From Bacteroides sp. (GTDB lineage Bacteria; Bacteroidota; Bacteroidia; Bacteroidales; Muribaculaceae): 32,796 nucleotides of DNA. Under the pieces are notes generated by a model. It was not told where the DNA came from. It did not search any database and was given only the letters and a program-made list of their open reading frames with translations. The position numbers were made by a program, and so were the translations under genes. The stretch is from the NCBI GenBank assembly GCA_014802425.1, contig JAAVCH010000021.1:1-32796 (forward strand), written 5' to 3'. Shown here one piece after another: positions 31,327 to 32,796 of the stretch. The stretch's first letter is position 1; every line of letters starts with the position of its first letter.

Positions 31327-31995
31327 CTAAGAGGCCTTCACTATGTCGACCTTCATATCATCCAGCGCGGCATAGGGTACGAAATATTTCTTCACCAGCT
31401 CAAGCACCTCGTCAGTGTCGACGGCAGGATCGAACAAATGAATCGTCATCACAAGATGTTCGGTCGATTCCGAGACCTTTGTCCGCTCATTGTCGGATGT
31501 CGGAGTGCCTATACCTCCGGCCGCGTCGCGCACTATCGGGAGCCCCTCCACATTCAGCGGTCCGCGTCCGATTCCTTCGTAGGGCTCCCCTTCGCGGCCT
31601 ATGCCGATGCGCAGCACGTCCCCCTCGATCTTATCCCTGTCAAAACACCCTACCGAGCATCCGGAGGCGAGAGAGAGCATATTGCCCGAATCGACGATGG
31701 CATTCACGTTGTACAGTCCCAGGCCGCGCACGATTCGCCGCATCAGCTGCTCCTGCGAGGGACGGTAACGGTTGGGATCCTTGCCGCACCGCTTATACGC
31801 CGCACGGGTGGCCGCAATGGCCGGACGCTTATTGATGTCCTCTACCTTGTACAGTTCCGTGAAACCTCGCTCCATTCCCTCCATCTCACGCTTCTGTTCG
31901 TCGGAGGTATCGGAGTTGGCCACATTTCCCTCTATCAGCATTACCCTGTAATCGGGATTGCGCCGGGCGAACTCCTCTTCAATTTCTATTTTCAT
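31327..31995 (-). CDS. B3/B4 (tRNA-editing-like) domain protein
   Basis: The 222-aa protein (from ATG 31995; an upstream in-frame start at 32022 would add nine unlikely residues) belongs to the stand-alone B3/B4 domain group, related to the editing module of phenylalanyl-tRNA synthetase beta. Motifs are YKRCGKDPNRYRPSQEQLMRRIVRG, LYNVNAIVDSGNMLSLASGCSVGCFD and the C-terminal EVLELVKKYFVPY. In PheRS the module removes mischarged amino acids; the role of free-standing copies is not established. It is cytosolic, with no signal peptide. It is divergent from the NUDIX gene and has no recognisable promoter of its own. Confidence 0.88.
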   Translation of the reverse strand: MKIEIEEEFARRNPDYRVMLIEGNVANSDTSDEQKREMEGMERGFTELYKVEDINKRPAIAATRAAYKRCGKDPNRYRPSQEQLMRRIVRGLGLYNVNAIVDSGNMLSLASGCSVGCFDRDKIEGDVLRIGIGREGEPYEGIGRGPLNVEGLPIVRDAAGGIGTPTSDNERTKVSESTEHLVMTIHLFDPAVDTDEVLELVKKYFVPYAALDDMKVDIVKAS

Positions 31996-32109
31996 AATTG
32001 CCTGTAGTTTTGAGCCTGTCACATATGCAGACCATTATTTCAACCCGAAAGTGACCGCTATGGTTCAGCATTCAATCCATCCCGTCCGGATGAGGAATGG
32101 AATGCGAAA

Positions 32110-32141
32110 TTTGGAGGAAACAAAAGAACTCGTTAATTTTG
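32110..32141 (+). promoter_or_regulatory. Promoter of the NUDIX-type gene
   Basis: TTTG (32110-32113), 20 nt, then TAATTTTG (32134-32141) is a near-ideal Bacteroidota promoter. The start should be near 32145, leaving a leader of only about 11-17 nt. Confidence 0.8.
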
Positions 32142-32161
32142 CGTCAGAATCACACATGACC

Positions 32162-32796
32162 ATGATCAAGAAAGAGATAAAACCGGAAATATACCGGTAC
32201 AGATACTTCCACCCGGCGGTGACGGCGGATTGCGTCATTTTCGGTTTTGACGGAAAGGGGCTGAGGGTGCTGCTGATCGAGCGTGGCAATGAGCCGTACC
32301 TCGGTATGTGGGCCCTCCCTGGAGGATTCATGCTCGAAGGAGAAAGCATCGAGACCACCGCACGGCGGGAGCTGAAGGAGGAGACCGACCTCTCGGACGT
32401 GATGATGGATCAGTTCAAGGTCTATAGCCAGCCCGGACGCGACCCGAGGGAACAGGTGGTGACAGTGGCCTTCATCGCCCTCGTGAGGCCGGCCGACTGC
32501 CGGGTAATGGCCGGCGACGACGCGGCATTGGTCCGGTGGTTTGACATCGACCGTCTCCCTCCGCTCGCCTTCGACCACGCCAAAATCATCCGCGAAGCCC
32601 GCGAGCATCTCAAGGATATGCTCAAAGTGAGACCCGTGGCATTCGGACTGCTCGATGAGAAATTCAGCATGTCGGAACTTCAGGCCCTCTACGAGGCAGT
32701 CAACGAAGTAAGCTACGACCGACGCAACTTCCTGCGTACCGCCCTTGACTCCGACCTGATTTCGGAAGCCTCAGCCCCGGCTGACAAAGATTCCCG
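32162..32796 (+). CDS. NUDIX-domain protein, possibly NrtR-like regulator (3' end cut by window)
   Basis: The frame runs open from ATG 32162 (or 32156, MTMIKK) to the window edge: 211 residues, no stop seen. The NUDIX box lies at about 55-77 (GFMLEGESIETTARRELKEE then TDL). It has the catalytic REXXEE glutamates, with Asp in place of the usual Gly near its end. The segment after it (VAFGLLDEKFSMSELQALYEAVNEVSYDRRNFLR) resembles the winged-helix C-terminal part of NrtR-like transcription factors, known in Bacteroides as carbohydrate regulators such as AraR. Whether it hydrolyses a nucleotide, regulates sugar genes, or both cannot be told. The next gene outside the window would be informative. 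Confidence 0.85.
   Translation, partial: MIKKEIKPEIYRYRYFHPAVTADCVIFGFDGKGLRVLLIERGNEPYLGMWALPGGFMLEGESIETTARRELKEETDLSDVMMDQFKVYSQPGRDPREQVVTVAFIALVRPADCRVMAGDDAALVRWFDIDRLPPLAFDHAKIIREAREHLKDMLKVRPVAFGLLDEKFSMSELQALYEAVNEVSYDRRNFLRTALDSDLISEASAPADKDS

Noticed and set aside
1..32796. CRISPR arrays, insertion sequences, integrases, phage genes, restriction or toxin-antitoxin systems
   Set aside because: No repeat-spacer pattern, transposase, integrase or defence-gene motif was found on either strand.

Overview
The window looks like chromosomal DNA of a GC-rich Bacteroidota, most likely order Bacteroidales and plausibly family Muribaculaceae (family-level placement is inference). Supporting signs are: many matches to the Bacteroidota promoter (TTTG, 19-20 nt, TAnnTTTG); no clear Shine-Dalgarno sequences; Bacteroidota-type lipoproteins; C-terminal type IX secretion (T9SS)-like sorting domains; and lineage genes such as gldH, the Bacteroidota LptD form, DUF4954 and two PepD paralogues. 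No phage, insertion sequence, plasmid or CRISPR array is visible. Most of the window is core genome.

Layout. 1-411: minus-strand tRNA operon Thr(UGU)-Tyr(GUA)-Gly(UCC)-Thr(partial) with a good promoter; the order matches the tRNA block upstream of tufB in E. coli. 656-2503: glmS (minus). 2626-3312: no protein gene of normal size, but a near-consensus promoter, a strong intrinsic terminator and an 18-nt long-range inverted pair between them, which suggests a large structured RNA of about 650 nt that I cannot assign to any known family. 3529-8619 (minus): a small lipoprotein, a NYN-domain nuclease-like protein, PepD, a lipoprotein N-acetylmuramidase and a second PepD.

8836-14935 (plus): an OmpH/Skp-like lipoprotein, hflX, a DUF4954 left-handed beta-helix protein overlapping hflX, ribosomal protein S1 and a tiny lipoprotein. 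15400-20619 (plus): three secreted proteins with T9SS-like tails: a 914-aa Omp28-containing protein, a 580-aa protein, and a 122-aa protein that is little more than the tail. 20734-25382: ilvE, an HD-domain hydrolase and the LPS exporter lptD.

25492-29826 is a cell-division/RNA-decay cluster: a ZapB-like coiled coil, zapA, RNase Y (rny), a RicT/PSP1 protein and gldH. In Bacillus RicT belongs to the complex that directs RNase Y, so the rny-ricT pair 9 nt apart is informative. Directly after gldH lies the 5'-truncated remainder of another T9SS-tailed protein, which looks like a deletion scar. 30901-31223 is a compact unit: an 11-bp-arm palindrome, a promoter, a 22-codon small ORF and a terminator. 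The window ends with a B3/B4-domain protein (minus) and a divergent NUDIX-type hydrolase/regulator that runs off the right edge.

The best candidate for something undescribed is the structured RNA at 2626-3278. The 22-aa peptide unit and the gldH junction are next.
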